Assembly: GCA_002899795.1 (NCBI GenBank)
Contig: PPDG01000627.1
Coordinates: 1-19,546 of the forward strand
From: Desulfobacteraceae bacterium
Lineage (GTDB): Bacteria > Desulfobacterota > Syntrophobacteria > BM002
Direction of reading: 5' to 3'
DNA length: 19,546 bases
Numbering within the stretch: position 1 is the first letter of the stretch; every line of letters begins with the position of its first letter. Of this stretch, positions 1 through 8,126 are shown piece by piece. The notes beneath the pieces were generated by a model that was not told the origin of the DNA, made no database searches, and saw nothing but the letters and a program-made list of their open reading frames with translations. The position numbers were made by a program, and so were the translations under genes.

Positions 1-1066
1 AAAGCGTCACGAACTCGAGCACAACCTTATTCAGACTTCCATGGACGGCATAATCGCCAATGACCGTCAGGGCAAGATCATCATTTTCAACGAGGGTGCC
101 GAGCGCATATATGGATATACCCGGGAAGAGGCACTCTCAAAGATCCATGTGACCCAGCTCTACCCAGAAGGTCAGGCCAAACAGATTAAGAAAATGATCT
201 ACGGAGACGAATACGGGGGTCCCGGCCGGCTGATCAACTACTCGGTGGAGGTTCTCACCCAAACAGGTGAACTGGTCCCCATCCTGCTCTCCGCGACTAT
301 CATTGATGAGAAAGGCGAGGAGGTGGCAACGGTGGGCCACTTCAAGGATATGCGCGAGATCAAAAGGCTTGAGGACGAGCTGCTAACAAGCGAGCGCATG
401 GCCACTGTGGGCCAGACCACAGCGGGAATAGCCCATGGAGTGAAGAACATTCTCCACGGTATGAAACTCGGAGCCTTCATGATAGACACGGGTTTTGACA
501 AAGACAAACCCGAATCCCTTCGCAAAGGCTGGAACCTTGTGCGGAAGAATATCAATCGAGTATCTAAAATGACCAAAGAAATGCTGAGCTTGGCAAGTAC
601 CGCCCCGCCCGCTTTCGAGGTGTGTTCGTTGAATGAGATCGTGGAAGAGGTCTGTGAGCTGTTGGCGGAGGAGATTAGTAGAAGGGGAATAAGCTTGGTC
701 CTTGAGCTGGACCCCTCATTGCCCCAGGTGACCGTGGATCCAGATGGTATCCACACCTGCCTTCTGAATCTCGTGACCAACGCTATCGAGGCTTTTCCGG
801 AAGACACCAGTGGGGGCCAGGTTACCGTGTCCAGCCGCGATGAAGGAGAGGCCGGGGTGCATTTGCAGGTCAGAGACAGTGGCGAAGGTATGAGTGAAGA
901 ACTCCTGGAACGGGTTCTTGAAAATCTGTTCACCACTAAGGGAGCGCGGGGAACAGGGTTGGGTCTTGCAATTACCCAAAAGATAGTGCACGAGCACGGG
1001 GGTACCATTCAGGTAGAGTCCGAGCCCAAGAAGGGTACTTGCTTCACCATTATTCTGCCGGAGTAG
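1..1066 (+). CDS. PAS-domain sensor histidine kinase, 5' end cut by the window edge
   Basis: The reading frame is open back to base 2, and residues before the first ATG (base 41) look like the usual linker into a PAS domain, so the true start is outside the window. Counting from that ATG, a PAS domain covers about residues 1-108. A dimerisation/phosphoacceptor segment follows, with H-box AGIAHGVKN and His132. The ATPase domain shows N-box CLLNLVTNAIEA, G1 DSGEGM and G2 GTGLGL. No membrane segment is visible in this part, so it is probably a cytoplasmic autokinase acting on an unidentified response regulator. The H-box has no proline and the protein has the DPDxIHxCLLNLVTN signature shared with the receiver-kinase at 16616-17764, so these belong to one local subfamily. 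It ends in TAG and converges on the exporter gene with a gap of only 16 bases. The kinase call is secure; the signal sensed is unknown. Confidence 0.93.
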   Translation, partial: KRHELEHNLIQTSMDGIIANDRQGKIIIFNEGAERIYGYTREEALSKIHVTQLYPEGQAKQIKKMIYGDEYGGPGRLINYSVEVLTQTGELVPILLSATIIDEKGEEVATVGHFKDMREIKRLEDELLTSERMATVGQTTAGIAHGVKNILHGMKLGAFMIDTGFDKDKPESLRKGWNLVRKNINRVSKMTKEMLSLASTAPPAFEVCSLNEIVEEVCELLAEEISRRGISLVLELDPSLPQVTVDPDGIHTCLLNLVTNAIEAFPEDTSGGQVTVSSRDEGEAGVHLQVRDSGEGMSEELLERVLENLFTTKGARGTGLGLAITQKIVHEHGGTIQVESEPKKGTCFTIILPE

Positions 1067-1068
1067 AG

Positions 1069-1088
1069 CAAGCCCGTATATTTCATGT
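1069..1088. repeat. Solo degenerate end of the 186-bp palindromic element
   Basis: These 20 bases match the terminal sequence ctagcccggatatttcatga of the three larger repeats at 17 of 20 positions. The rest of the element is absent. It lies between the two convergent genes and overlaps the 3' end of the exporter gene, whose TGA stop (1083-1085) falls inside it. It is either a decayed solo end left by an excised or deleted element, or a chance match in a short gap. The length of the match and its presence elsewhere in the window make chance less likely. Confidence 0.6.
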
Positions 1089-3593
1089 TTCAATAGAGGC
1101 CTTTTTTCCATAGGGCTTCAGTCTTACAAGCAACACGGGCAACACGGTAAAATTGGCAACCAGGGCGATCAGCATTGCGAAGGCTGTGAGGATGCCAAAA
1201 TAGATGGTGGGGACGAATTTGGAAAGGACAAGAATAGAAAAACCTATGGTGATGGTGACCGTGGTGTAATACATGGCCCGGCCGATGCTGTCGTGCGAAC
1301 GGCTAACCGCGGCTTGGTAGTCCCAGTCCACAGCCACTTCCTCACCAAAGCGATGCACGTAGTGAATGGTGTCGTCCACCCCGATGCCGATGGCGATGGC
1401 CGCGATGGTGATGGTCATGAAGTCCAGGGGGATATCCAAACCGCCCATCAGGCCCAACACCAACGGCACGGCGACCAGGTTTGGCACGAGGGCTATTAGG
1501 GCTAGTTTCACCGAGCGAAAAAGCAGGATGAACATGAGGAAAATGGCCAGGAACACAAACCCCAGGCTCAGAATTTGGGACCGGAACAGGCTCTGTAGCA
1601 TATTGTTATAGAGCACCAATATGCCACTGAGATGCACCTGGTCGTCCGACAGTCCCAACTCCCGGGTCAGGTGGAGACGGATCCTCTGGAGCAGGTCCTG
1701 ACGCTTGAGATTGACATCCGATTCGTACACCCGCACTGAAAAGCGAAGCTGATTGCCATCCTCTGCCAGGTAAGGAGTGATAAGGGCCTGTTTGATCTCA
1801 TCGGGTAACCGCTTGTAGAGAAGGGCCAGAGTAAAATTGTCCGGTAGTTCGCCGCCATTAACCTGTTTTAGCACCTCCATGGTAGTGGACAGGGAGAGGA
1901 CCTTGCCGGTCTCAACGATCCCATCCAGATAGTCCTGGATAGCATCCACCTCATCCACCTTGAAGACGTTGAACCAGTAACTACTGCCGGTGATCCCCGC
2001 CTCTCCCTCGAAGTCGGTATCATCAAAGAGGTCGTCATCCTCTTCATCATCAAAGGGTTCTTGTTTCTCCTCCAGAAACGCGGCCGGGGCATCGATCACC
2101 ACGTCCAGAGGGGTGGTGCCGCCCAGTTCCCGGTCTATGAGATACACGCCCTGATAGATCTCCGTGGACTCATGGAAGTGGTCGATGAAGCGGTTCTCCA
2201 CCGTGAGTTTGGATATGCCTATTATCCCAAGAACCACTGCCAGCATGGCTACTCCCAGCACCAGGTTGCCATGGCGCTCGATCAGGGGCGGGAAGAGAGC
2301 GGTTACGGCGGTGGTTAAATCCCTCGGTTTATGTGGTTTTCCGGGCTTGAGCAACATTATTGCCGCCGGGAACAGGGTGAAGGTGAATATCAAGGACACG
2401 GTGAGGCTGATGCCCATGATCCAGCCGAAATCGATCACCGGCCGGACGCCGCTCACTACCAGCGAGCCAAAGGCCACCATGGTGGTGATTACCATGTAAA
2501 AACAGGGGACGAACTTGCTGCGAACCGTCTCCCGCACCAGATAACGCTGCTCTCCATCGGGATTTTGCACATGCAACTCGCGGTAGCGGACGATGAGATG
2601 AATGGTAAGGGAGAGAACGAAGATCAACAACAGGGCGAGGAAATTGGATGACACCACGGTCAGGCGCCACCCGGCCAGTCCCAGGAATCCCATGGTAACC
2701 ACGGCCGTGGCAAGAGCGGTGAGCAGGGGCAGAATAACCCAGCGTGGCTGGCGGAAGGCAATGACTAGAAGCAGTGCCAGAACTGCAATCACCCCTAGGC
2801 CGAATACCCTGATATCGTGGCGGACAAAATCTGCCATGTCGGCCACAATCATGGGCTTGCCTCCGAGATGCAATTCGGCCCGATCCCGGTGCCGGTCCAT
2901 GATGGTACGGATGTTAGTGATATCCGCTTTCTCTTGCGCCATCAGCCCGGCCTTATAACGCTTGAACTCATTGGTCAAACGTATGAGTTCCCGCGCCTCC
3001 TCCGACGTCAGCTCTGATTTAAGCCGTTTTTCGCGTAATTTATTCCGGCCTTCATGCAACCGCTGATAGGTCGGATCACGACGAAAAATCAACTGCATCG
3101 CTGTGGTATCGCCATGGGGGTTCATGAGGCGATTGCGATAAAGCGGGCTCTCGCGCAGTTCCCGTTCGGCCAGGGCGAGGTTTGTGTCCGGATCCGCCAA
3201 TTTGCGTACGCGTTGTTCCAGTTCCTCCAGCGACATTGGTGGACTATGAACCAGGGGCACGTCTAAGATGCTGATTACCGATTCAACCCGCTCGATGGAG
3301 TTCAGGCTATCGCGCAAATTGCGCAGATCGTCCAGGGTCTCCTTTTCGAACAATCTTCCCCGGGGCGTGTAGGTGAGGATCAGATAGTCGTCGGAGCCGT
3401 AGCGGGCCCGGATGGAGTTGTAGTAGCGCAGGTCTTCGTCGTTTTCCAGGACCAGCGAATCGGCAGAGATGTCGATCTTGAGGGCCGGAACGAACCAGCC
3501 AAAAAAGGCGGTGATCAGGAATACCAGGAGCAAGGTCGCGACCGGTTTGCCAAGTACCAGTCTGTCGTATAGCTGTGACGGCGATGTTTTCAT
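1083..3593 (-). CDS. RND/MMPL-superfamily exporter
   Basis: An 836-residue inner-membrane protein with the duplicated RND layout: one membrane helix (about 17-36), a large periplasmic loop (about 40-255), a helix bundle (about 262-415), another helix (about 443-461), a second large loop (about 462-670) and a final helix bundle (about 672-823). The second bundle has the conserved stretch IAIGIGVDDTIHYVHR (about 734-748), typical of 'predicted exporters of the RND superfamily' and sterol-sensing-like permeases. RND proteins of this type move lipids or hydrophobic compounds using the proton gradient; the substrate here cannot be read. The second loop carries a very acidic run (about 511-530). 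The ATG is preceded by AGAGG at suitable spacing. No membrane-fusion or outer-membrane partner is adjacent, so it appears to be a single-gene unit, transcribed toward the + strand kinase. Confidence 0.9.
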   Translation of the reverse strand: MKTSPSQLYDRLVLGKPVATLLLVFLITAFFGWFVPALKIDISADSLVLENDEDLRYYNSIRARYGSDDYLILTYTPRGRLFEKETLDDLRNLRDSLNSIERVESVISILDVPLVHSPPMSLEELEQRVRKLADPDTNLALAERELRESPLYRNRLMNPHGDTTAMQLIFRRDPTYQRLHEGRNKLREKRLKSELTSEEARELIRLTNEFKRYKAGLMAQEKADITNIRTIMDRHRDRAELHLGGKPMIVADMADFVRHDIRVFGLGVIAVLALLLVIAFRQPRWVILPLLTALATAVVTMGFLGLAGWRLTVVSSNFLALLLIFVLSLTIHLIVRYRELHVQNPDGEQRYLVRETVRSKFVPCFYMVITTMVAFGSLVVSGVRPVIDFGWIMGISLTVSLIFTFTLFPAAIMLLKPGKPHKPRDLTTAVTALFPPLIERHGNLVLGVAMLAVVLGIIGISKLTVENRFIDHFHESTEIYQGVYLIDRELGGTTPLDVVIDAPAAFLEEKQEPFDDEEDDDLFDDTDFEGEAGITGSSYWFNVFKVDEVDAIQDYLDGIVETGKVLSLSTTMEVLKQVNGGELPDNFTLALLYKRLPDEIKQALITPYLAEDGNQLRFSVRVYESDVNLKRQDLLQRIRLHLTRELGLSDDQVHLSGILVLYNNMLQSLFRSQILSLGFVFLAIFLMFILLFRSVKLALIALVPNLVAVPLVLGLMGGLDIPLDFMTITIAAIAIGIGVDDTIHYVHRFGEEVAVDWDYQAAVSRSHDSIGRAMYYTTVTITIGFSILVLSKFVPTIYFGILTAFAMLIALVANFTVLPVLLVRLKPYGKKASIET

Positions 3594-3696
3594 GAATCCT
3601 CTTTCAAGGTGGTGAAAATAAAATGAATCTCAGTGATGAGGAAACGCTCTCGAGCACCGTAGTATGTCATGGAGATTTCTTAGGTGTCAAGACTAT

Positions 3697-3710
3697 CTAG
3701 CCCGGATATT
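3697..3710. repeat. Solo fragment of the 186-bp element terminus
   Basis: The 14 bases ctagcccggatatt match exactly the outer end of the repeats at 6073, 16377 and 19378, then diverge into AT-rich sequence. No opposite end is found nearby, so this is a remnant or solo end. It lies upstream of the exporter gene, which therefore has a related end on each side (1069-1088 and here), both in the same orientation. Confidence 0.55.
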
Positions 3711-3881
3711 ATATATGGCGGTTAATCTGTTTCCCATTGTCTGAACCACGAGCGCAGGACGCCATAAACGAGTAAGAGATAGCTGTCGACGGTTGAGAGT
3801 TTATTCAACATCGAAAACTTGGTCCTCAGGAATAGGTCAGAGTTCAATGGCTTTGTCGCCAAAGATTGCGAGCTTTTGTGG

Positions 3882-4093
3882 AGGTTTCAGGTTTCAGTGT
3901 TCAGGTTTCAGCTTTTTTGTTTCTTTTTCCTGACACCTGACACCCGACACCTGAAACCCTGTAATTTGGTGCTTGGAATTTGATATTTTGCAATGCTCCA
4001 TCACTCCAGCAGACTGCCGTAAGGGGGAATGAGTATTGAAGTTCCCTCAGGGGGCAGCGCAAATCCAGGTCCTTTGGGCCCGGATTCTTTACT
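3882..4093. repeat. Interspersed repeat, copy A (gtttcag...cctgacacc...gggcccggatt)
   Basis: Shares with 11312-11564 an ordered set of blocks: aggtttcagtgtt, then gtttcag plus a T-rich run, then cctgacacc/cgacacc units, a less conserved middle of similar length, and finally gggcccggatt[c/g]tttact. The order and spacing are similar in both places, so I treat them as two diverged copies of one composite repeat. No open frame or transposase is inside. This copy ends 23 bases downstream of the stop codon of the minus-strand kinase at 4117. Confidence 0.55.
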
Positions 4094-4116
4094 TCTTGAT
4101 CTGAATAAGGAAGGGA

Positions 4117-6057
4117 TTAGTCTTTCTGGAGGGTCTTAATTTCGTCCGGAAGTATTTTGGGCATCCTCACAGTAAAACGTGATCCGTCACCCGGAGTTGA
4201 ATCTACCTGCACAGATCCTTCATGTTGCTCAATAATCTTGTTTGAGATAAAGAGACCCAGGCCTGTGCCCTCGCTTCCCTTGGAGGAGTAGAAAAGAGTA
4301 AACATTTTTTCTCTGGTCTCTTCATCCATACCGATGCCGTTGTCGGAGACATCGAAAATTATGTCATCCTTGTCCTGTCTTACCCCAAAGATGATCTTAT
4401 GAGTTTTTTTGGAATTGTCTTCTAGGCACGCGTCCAGAGCATTTTCGAGAATGTTTGTCAGTGCTGACGCCAGCACCCCACCGTCCACCTCAAATTCTCC
4501 TGCGGCAGCATCGAAGTCGCGAACAAATCCGATGTTATGGCCAAAGGCCTTGGGTTCAACGGTCAGGGCCACATCATTAGCGAAGGTCAGGACATCGGTT
4601 CGTTCCCATTGCAGATCTCTCTCCTTGGCATAATAGAGCAGGTCGAGAGACATATTTCTGATGCGGCTAACCATATGCCTTACAATTTCCCAACCTTCTT
4701 TGATGCGCTCCTGGTCTTCTTTTTCGAAACCCGATTCAACCCGATACATGCCGCCGTCCAAACCTGTCAGCAGCCCTTTTATACCGTGAGAGATGGAACC
4801 TATCAAAAGGCCCAAGGATGAGAGATGGTCCTGCAACTGGCGTATCTGAGTTATATTGGTGGACATCTCCATCACATGGGTTACCTCTCCGGCAACATTC
4901 TTTATGGGCGCGGTCCAAATCAGAACATTGTACTGCTCGCCGGATTTGGCAGTTACCACCGTCTCTGCCTGCTGTGATTCTCCCTCTTCAAAAGTCTTCC
5001 AGACAGGACACTCGGGGTGTGGTTCACCGTCATGTGAATAAGCCTGGGAACAGAAAGAACCAAACTTTTCACCGAAATCCTCGAGGAATTTTTTGTTGGC
5101 TGCCATCAACTTGAGGTCTCTGTCCTGAACGGTGAAATAACAAGGCGCCGCATCAAAGAGCAACTGGTACCTCTGTTGACAGGTGAGAAGATCTTCCTGA
5201 AGACGACTCACTTCTGTGAGGTCGGCTGCCATTTCAAGGACCAATTCCACTTCGCCGTCTCTATTTCTGATGGGAGCGGTGTGCACCATTACCGGAAGCT
5301 CACTACCGTTGAGACTCTTTACTCGCTCCTTCCTTCGCTGCCCTTTTCCAGTACTAATGGTTTTGGCAACGGGACAGTTTTCCTGGCTTTCAGCACTACT
5401 CGCATATATCTCCCAGCTGCCGCGTCCTATCTTGTTTCCCAAGCGCTCTTTGTAAAGCTGATTCGTTCCAACAACCTCGTTGTTACTGCTATGGATGGAA
5501 ACGAAGCAAGGCATCTCGTTGAAGTATGTCAGCCCACTGTCGAGATCCTCCACTATGTTCTTCATGGCAGAGGACAAGCCCTCAACCACCTGACTCACAG
5601 CAAGCAGCCGCTCAGCTTCTACCAGTTTGGCTGACTTTTCCCGAACGAGATCTTCCAGGTGTTCTGTGTACTCCCTTAACTGCCGCCTCATGGTAATTCT
5701 TTCATTGGCTCGTTTGAGGGCGATTTCCAGAACTTCGTCCTTGATGGGTTTAGTGATGAAATCAGTCGCTTCATGCTTGAGGCTTTCGATGGCAAGGTCC
5801 ATATCCCCGTGGCCGGTGATCATAATCACTTCGGTCTCAGGGTCTTCTTGCTTAATCTTACGAAGCAACTCGATGCCGTCCATTACCGGCATTCTGATGT
5901 CGGTGAGAACTATGGGGGGGGTAACTTCTTCGATAATCCGGAGGGCTTCCTCGCCATTTTCTGCCGTGTATACTTCGTAGCCAAGGTCGGACAGGGATAT
6001 TTTCAGAACTACGCGAATATCTTCTTCGTCATCTACTATTAATATTCTGTCGGCCAT
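4117..6057 (-). CDS. Receiver-PAS-PAS-histidine kinase fusion
   Basis: A 646-residue cytoplasmic signalling protein. Order: receiver domain (about 1-120; acidic D9/D10, phosphoacceptor D53, K103), a helical linker (about 125-150), a segment resembling an H-box but with Ser163 in place of the histidine (GLSSAMKN), PAS 1 (about 178-285), PAS 2 (about 295-405), then a genuine H-box SISHGIKG with His424 and an ATPase domain (N-box ILENALDA, G1 DNGIGM, G2 GTGLGL near 597-602). Receiver and linker closely match the kinase at 16616-17764, residue for residue from this ATG. That argues for the ATG at 6057 (with AGGG upstream) rather than a GTG at 6072 with no ribosome site. PAS 2 has C336, H347 and C350, matching cysteines in the PAS protein at 18676-19308. 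A 186-bp repeat ends 15 bases before the ATG, so the native promoter may be displaced. Its partner is unknown. Confidence 0.93.
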   Translation of the reverse strand: MADRILIVDDEEDIRVVLKISLSDLGYEVYTAENGEEALRIIEEVTPPIVLTDIRMPVMDGIELLRKIKQEDPETEVIMITGHGDMDLAIESLKHEATDFITKPIKDEVLEIALKRANERITMRRQLREYTEHLEDLVREKSAKLVEAERLLAVSQVVEGLSSAMKNIVEDLDSGLTYFNEMPCFVSIHSSNNEVVGTNQLYKERLGNKIGRGSWEIYASSAESQENCPVAKTISTGKGQRRKERVKSLNGSELPVMVHTAPIRNRDGEVELVLEMAADLTEVSRLQEDLLTCQQRYQLLFDAAPCYFTVQDRDLKLMAANKKFLEDFGEKFGSFCSQAYSHDGEPHPECPVWKTFEEGESQQAETVVTAKSGEQYNVLIWTAPIKNVAGEVTHVMEMSTNITQIRQLQDHLSSLGLLIGSISHGIKGLLTGLDGGMYRVESGFEKEDQERIKEGWEIVRHMVSRIRNMSLDLLYYAKERDLQWERTDVLTFANDVALTVEPKAFGHNIGFVRDFDAAAGEFEVDGGVLASALTNILENALDACLEDNSKKTHKIIFGVRQDKDDIIFDVSDNGIGMDEETREKMFTLFYSSKGSEGTGLGLFISNKIIEQHEGSVQVDSTPGDGSRFTVRMPKILPDEIKTLQKD

Positions 6058-6072
6058 GATGTCCCTATCCAC

Positions 6073-6258
6073 CTAGCCCGGATATTTCATGAATTGCTGT
6101 CGCGAGACCACGAAGATGGGCGTGCCACCTGGCAACCACAGGGTGTCGGTTCCGAGGCGTACCTGAACGGTACGTCGCAGGGGCCGACACCCGAGGACTC
6201 CAGGAAGGGCGGCCATATCCGTGGTCGGAGCAAGTAATTCATGAAATATCCGGGCTAG
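6073..6258. mobile_element. 186-bp palindromic MITE-like element, copy 1
   Basis: Bounded by inverted ends ctagcccggatatttcatga / tcatgaaatatccgggctag. Inner arms also pair (gggtgtcgg with ccgacaccc), and the exact centre is the small hairpin CGTACC-tgaac-GGTACG (6158-6174), so the whole unit is one imperfect palindrome. It is the reverse complement of the copy at 19378 and is highly similar to it. It contains no transposase. If the outer CTAG on each side is a target duplication, the inverted repeat proper starts at CCCGG, as for elements moved by a CTAG-targeting transposase (an inference). It separates the receiver gene at 6315-6671 from the kinase at 4117-6057. An open frame through it (ending MKYPG at the terminal TAG) is read as a by-product of the repeat, not a gene. 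Confidence 0.85.
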
Positions 6259-6314
6259 GGAAAGATCCTCCATACTCCCTCTGGCTATTTGGCAGTGGCG
6301 AGTTAGTCAAAGGA

Positions 6315-6671
6315 TCATTCGCCGATGGTGTCCTTGACTATCTTCAAGAGCTGGTCACGATCAAAGGGTTTTTCAACAACAGCTACGGCTTTTTTTATTG
6401 CAAGGTGGGGTTTTGCCAACCCGCTGATAACAATCACCGGAACATCCTTAAGATCATCCAGCTTGGTATATTTTCGGTAAAACTGCGGCCCCGTCACCTC
6501 CGGCATGTCAATATCGAGCGTTATTAAGTCCGGCTTTTCCTTCTGCAATACCTCAAATGCTTCAGGGGCGTTATGGGCGGCACAAGTCTCATAGCCGTTG
6601 TCATGGAACAAACCCACAAGGTAGTAAACAACATTGGGATCATCGTCCACGACTAGGATCTTTTTCGCCAT
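6315..6671 (-). CDS. Stand-alone response-regulator receiver (CheY-like)
   Basis: 118 residues forming one receiver domain and nothing else: acidic pocket VVDDD (residues 7-11), phosphoacceptor D53 in TLDIDMP, conserved Ser in VISGL and Lys in VEKPF. There is no DNA-binding or enzymatic output domain, so it probably acts by protein contact or as a phosphorelay intermediate. The ATG at 6671 follows GGAGG at good spacing, better than an upstream in-frame start. It lies 62 bases after another receiver gene and at the tail of the 178-residue protein/usp/receiver series, suggesting cotranscription. In Desulfovibrio the hmc locus carries a receiver protein (Rrf1), so a receiver near hmc is not surprising, but I cannot claim orthology. 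Confidence 0.9.
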   Translation of the reverse strand: MAKKILVVDDDPNVVYYLVGLFHDNGYETCAAHNAPEAFEVLQKEKPDLITLDIDMPEVTGPQFYRKYTKLDDLKDVPVIVISGLAKPHLAIKKAVAVVEKPFDRDQLLKIVKDTIGE

Positions 6672-6733
6672 AGGGCACCTCCACTTCAACTTTCAAGTTA
6701 ATAGACGGCTTGGGCTCGATCAATCAGAATAGC

Positions 6734-7147
6734 TTACTCTGGCAACGGTTCGCCCGCAAGGAGTTTTTGGACTATATTGAGCAATTCTTCAGCCTTGAGA
6801 GGCTTTTCCACGTAGGCCTCCGGATCGGGCAGGGGATCCCGGAGCCCTATACTCATCATCTTTAAAGAATGAAGAAAAGTCTTGCTCTCAACCCCCGAAA
6901 GCATCACCACTGGAATATCTTTAAGCTGGTTATCTGTCTTGAGCTGGCGGTACATGGAGACTCCGCCTTCCTCGGGCATCATCACATCCAGAATGATGAG
7001 GTCAGGGCGGTCCTCCTTTACCTTTCGAATACCGTCTTGTCCATCTTTGCTAGCTGTAGCATTGTAGCCGCTGGTCTCAAGCACGGTGGTTATGAAAATC
7101 CTCATATGCAGATCATCTTCAACCACCAGGATGTTTTTCTCTTTCAA
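6734..7147 (-). CDS. Stand-alone response-regulator receiver
   Basis: A 137-residue single receiver domain: ILVVEDD acidic pocket, phosphoacceptor D54 in IILDVMMPEEGG, conserved Ser in VVMLSGVES and Lys in YVEKPL. Between beta 4 and the final lysine strand there is an extra loop (MSIGLRDPLPDPEA), longer than in classical CheY. No output domain. I place the start at the TTG at 7147 because GGAG lies 7 bases upstream and translation begins right before the first beta strand; a TTG at 7177 has no ribosome site. It follows the usp gene by about 50 bases and is followed by a second receiver, so the two probably belong to one operon and one relay. Confidence 0.88.
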   Translation of the reverse strand: MKEKNILVVEDDLHMRIFITTVLETSGYNATASKDGQDGIRKVKEDRPDLIILDVMMPEEGGVSMYRQLKTDNQLKDIPVVMLSGVESKTFLHSLKMMSIGLRDPLPDPEAYVEKPLKAEELLNIVQKLLAGEPLPE

Positions 7148-7198
7148 ATCGGGGCTCCAAGGAAGCTGCAGATGCAACCAGTCACGAACTATATAGTA

Positions 7199-8122
7199 TT
7201 AGCTGGCGGCCACTTTATCGGGACGATTTACGCTTGCCACCGGGCAGGCTGAACGGAGAACCACCTGCTCCACCGTGCTGCCCAGCACTGCCTTTTCTGG
7301 ATCTATTTCCCTGGTATGGTGAGCCATTACAACAAGATCTGCCTGCTTGTCGCGTGCATACTTTAGGATTTCAACATATGGTGTTCCCTCCCAAACCTCG
7401 ATCTCGTAATTATCGAACCCCTCCATTTCGGGAAGATAAAGCTCCTCCATCTTTTTTCGTGCTTCTGTGACCTTCTCTTCAATATCTGCCTGGGTCCGAA
7501 CTTTCCCAGGGTCCGTCGGACCAATGTCGCAGGCATGAAAGAGATAAAGCTTGCAACCGATCTGTTTTGCAGTTTGGAGGGCAAACTTGAAGGCTGACTG
7601 TGCCGCTTTGGAAAAATCGGTGCCGAATACGATATTAGAAAAATACCACCAGCAGGTCTGACATGGTCTGCTTACTATAAGGACGGGACACCGGGCTGCC
7701 TTGGCAACCTTTTGCATGGTATTACCAACCACAGTCCTGAAGCGGGTAGCACCCGTGTCCTCTTGCCTGGTGTGGGAGCCCATTACAATCAGGTCTATGT
7801 CTTTTTCACGCGCTGCCCTCAAGATCTCCCGGTGGGGTGCCCCCACAACGGCTTCCACCACACAGTTTTCAGCTTCTGCCAAGTTGTCGGCAAAGGTAGT
7901 CTTCATCTCTGCCGTTACCCGTTCAACCCAGTCGTCGTCATGCACCTCGGTCTCACCCGTTTTAAGGTCTACTGCGAATTGGCTGAAACCGTGGGTGGGA
8001 AGGCCAAACACATGAAATACAGTGAGTTGTGAGTTGTACTTCTTGGCCAGATCGAAAGCCACATCGGCCGCATCTTTGCATATGGGCGAAGCCGTTGTGG
8101 CAAACAAAATCTTGTCAAACAT
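7199..8122 (-). CDS. Tandem universal stress protein (two UspA domains)
   Basis: 307 residues with two UspA-type alpha/beta domains, about 1-150 and 155-300. Each starts with a beta strand plus ASP/DFS turn (FATTASPICKDA; FGTDFSKAAQSA) and ends with the nucleotide-loop strand (DLIVMGSHTR...CPVLIVSRP; DLVVMAHHTR...CPVASVNRP). The first half has a recognisable G-rich ATP loop; in the second, MAHH replaces MGSH but LGSTVEQV is kept, so ATP binding may differ between halves. Such proteins help survival in energy-limited or stressed anaerobic cells. The ATG at 8122 is preceded by a strong AGGAGGTGA site that overlaps the stop codon of the upstream gene, so translation is probably coupled. Confidence 0.93.
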   Translation of the reverse strand: MFDKILFATTASPICKDAADVAFDLAKKYNSQLTVFHVFGLPTHGFSQFAVDLKTGETEVHDDDWVERVTAEMKTTFADNLAEAENCVVEAVVGAPHREILRAAREKDIDLIVMGSHTRQEDTGATRFRTVVGNTMQKVAKAARCPVLIVSRPCQTCWWYFSNIVFGTDFSKAAQSAFKFALQTAKQIGCKLYLFHACDIGPTDPGKVRTQADIEEKVTEARKKMEELYLPEMEGFDNYEIEVWEGTPYVEILKYARDKQADLVVMAHHTREIDPEKAVLGSTVEQVVLRSACPVASVNRPDKVAAS

Positions 8123-8126
8123 AATG

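Larger units (their letters stand above)
3594..4116. other. Gene-free stretch of 523 bases with repeat remnants
   Basis: I find no credible gene here. It holds the upstream region of the exporter, the solo element end at 3697-3710, and a low-complexity repeat from 3882 to about 3960 built from 'caggtttcag' units and their inverted form 'cctgacacctgacacc'. The segments 3883-3890 and 3951-3958 are perfect 8-base inverted partners separated by a T-rich stretch, so a hairpin is possible. At 4076-4093, gggcccggattctttact is almost identical to 11547-11564. This looks like an accretion zone for interspersed repeats. Confidence 0.7.

Noticed and set aside
238..1008. 256-codon minus-strand frame opposite the first kinase
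   Set aside because: The sense strand encodes a clear PAS kinase; the antisense frame has low-complexity Ser/Thr/Pro composition typical of a shadow.
2329..2670. Overlapping frames of over 100 codons inside the exporter gene on both strands
   Set aside because: The exporter frame has strong family features throughout; the alternatives have no domain or start support.
3882..3960. Possible CRISPR array (repeated gtttcag and gacacc units)
   Set aside because: Units are only 8-10 bases, irregular and without unique spacers of constant length; no cas gene is present.
6073..6273. 66-codon minus-strand frame across repeat copy 1 ending MKYPG
   Set aside because: It coincides with the palindromic element; the frame is shifted in copy 2 by an insertion that is not a multiple of three, and there is no ribosome site. 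Treated as a by-product of the repeat.
7147..7201. Possible Usp-receiver fusion, because the usp TAA and the receiver gene share one frame
   Set aside because: Sharing a frame has a one-in-three chance, the 18-codon stretch between them has no domain character, and the receiver has its own ribosome site and TTG start.
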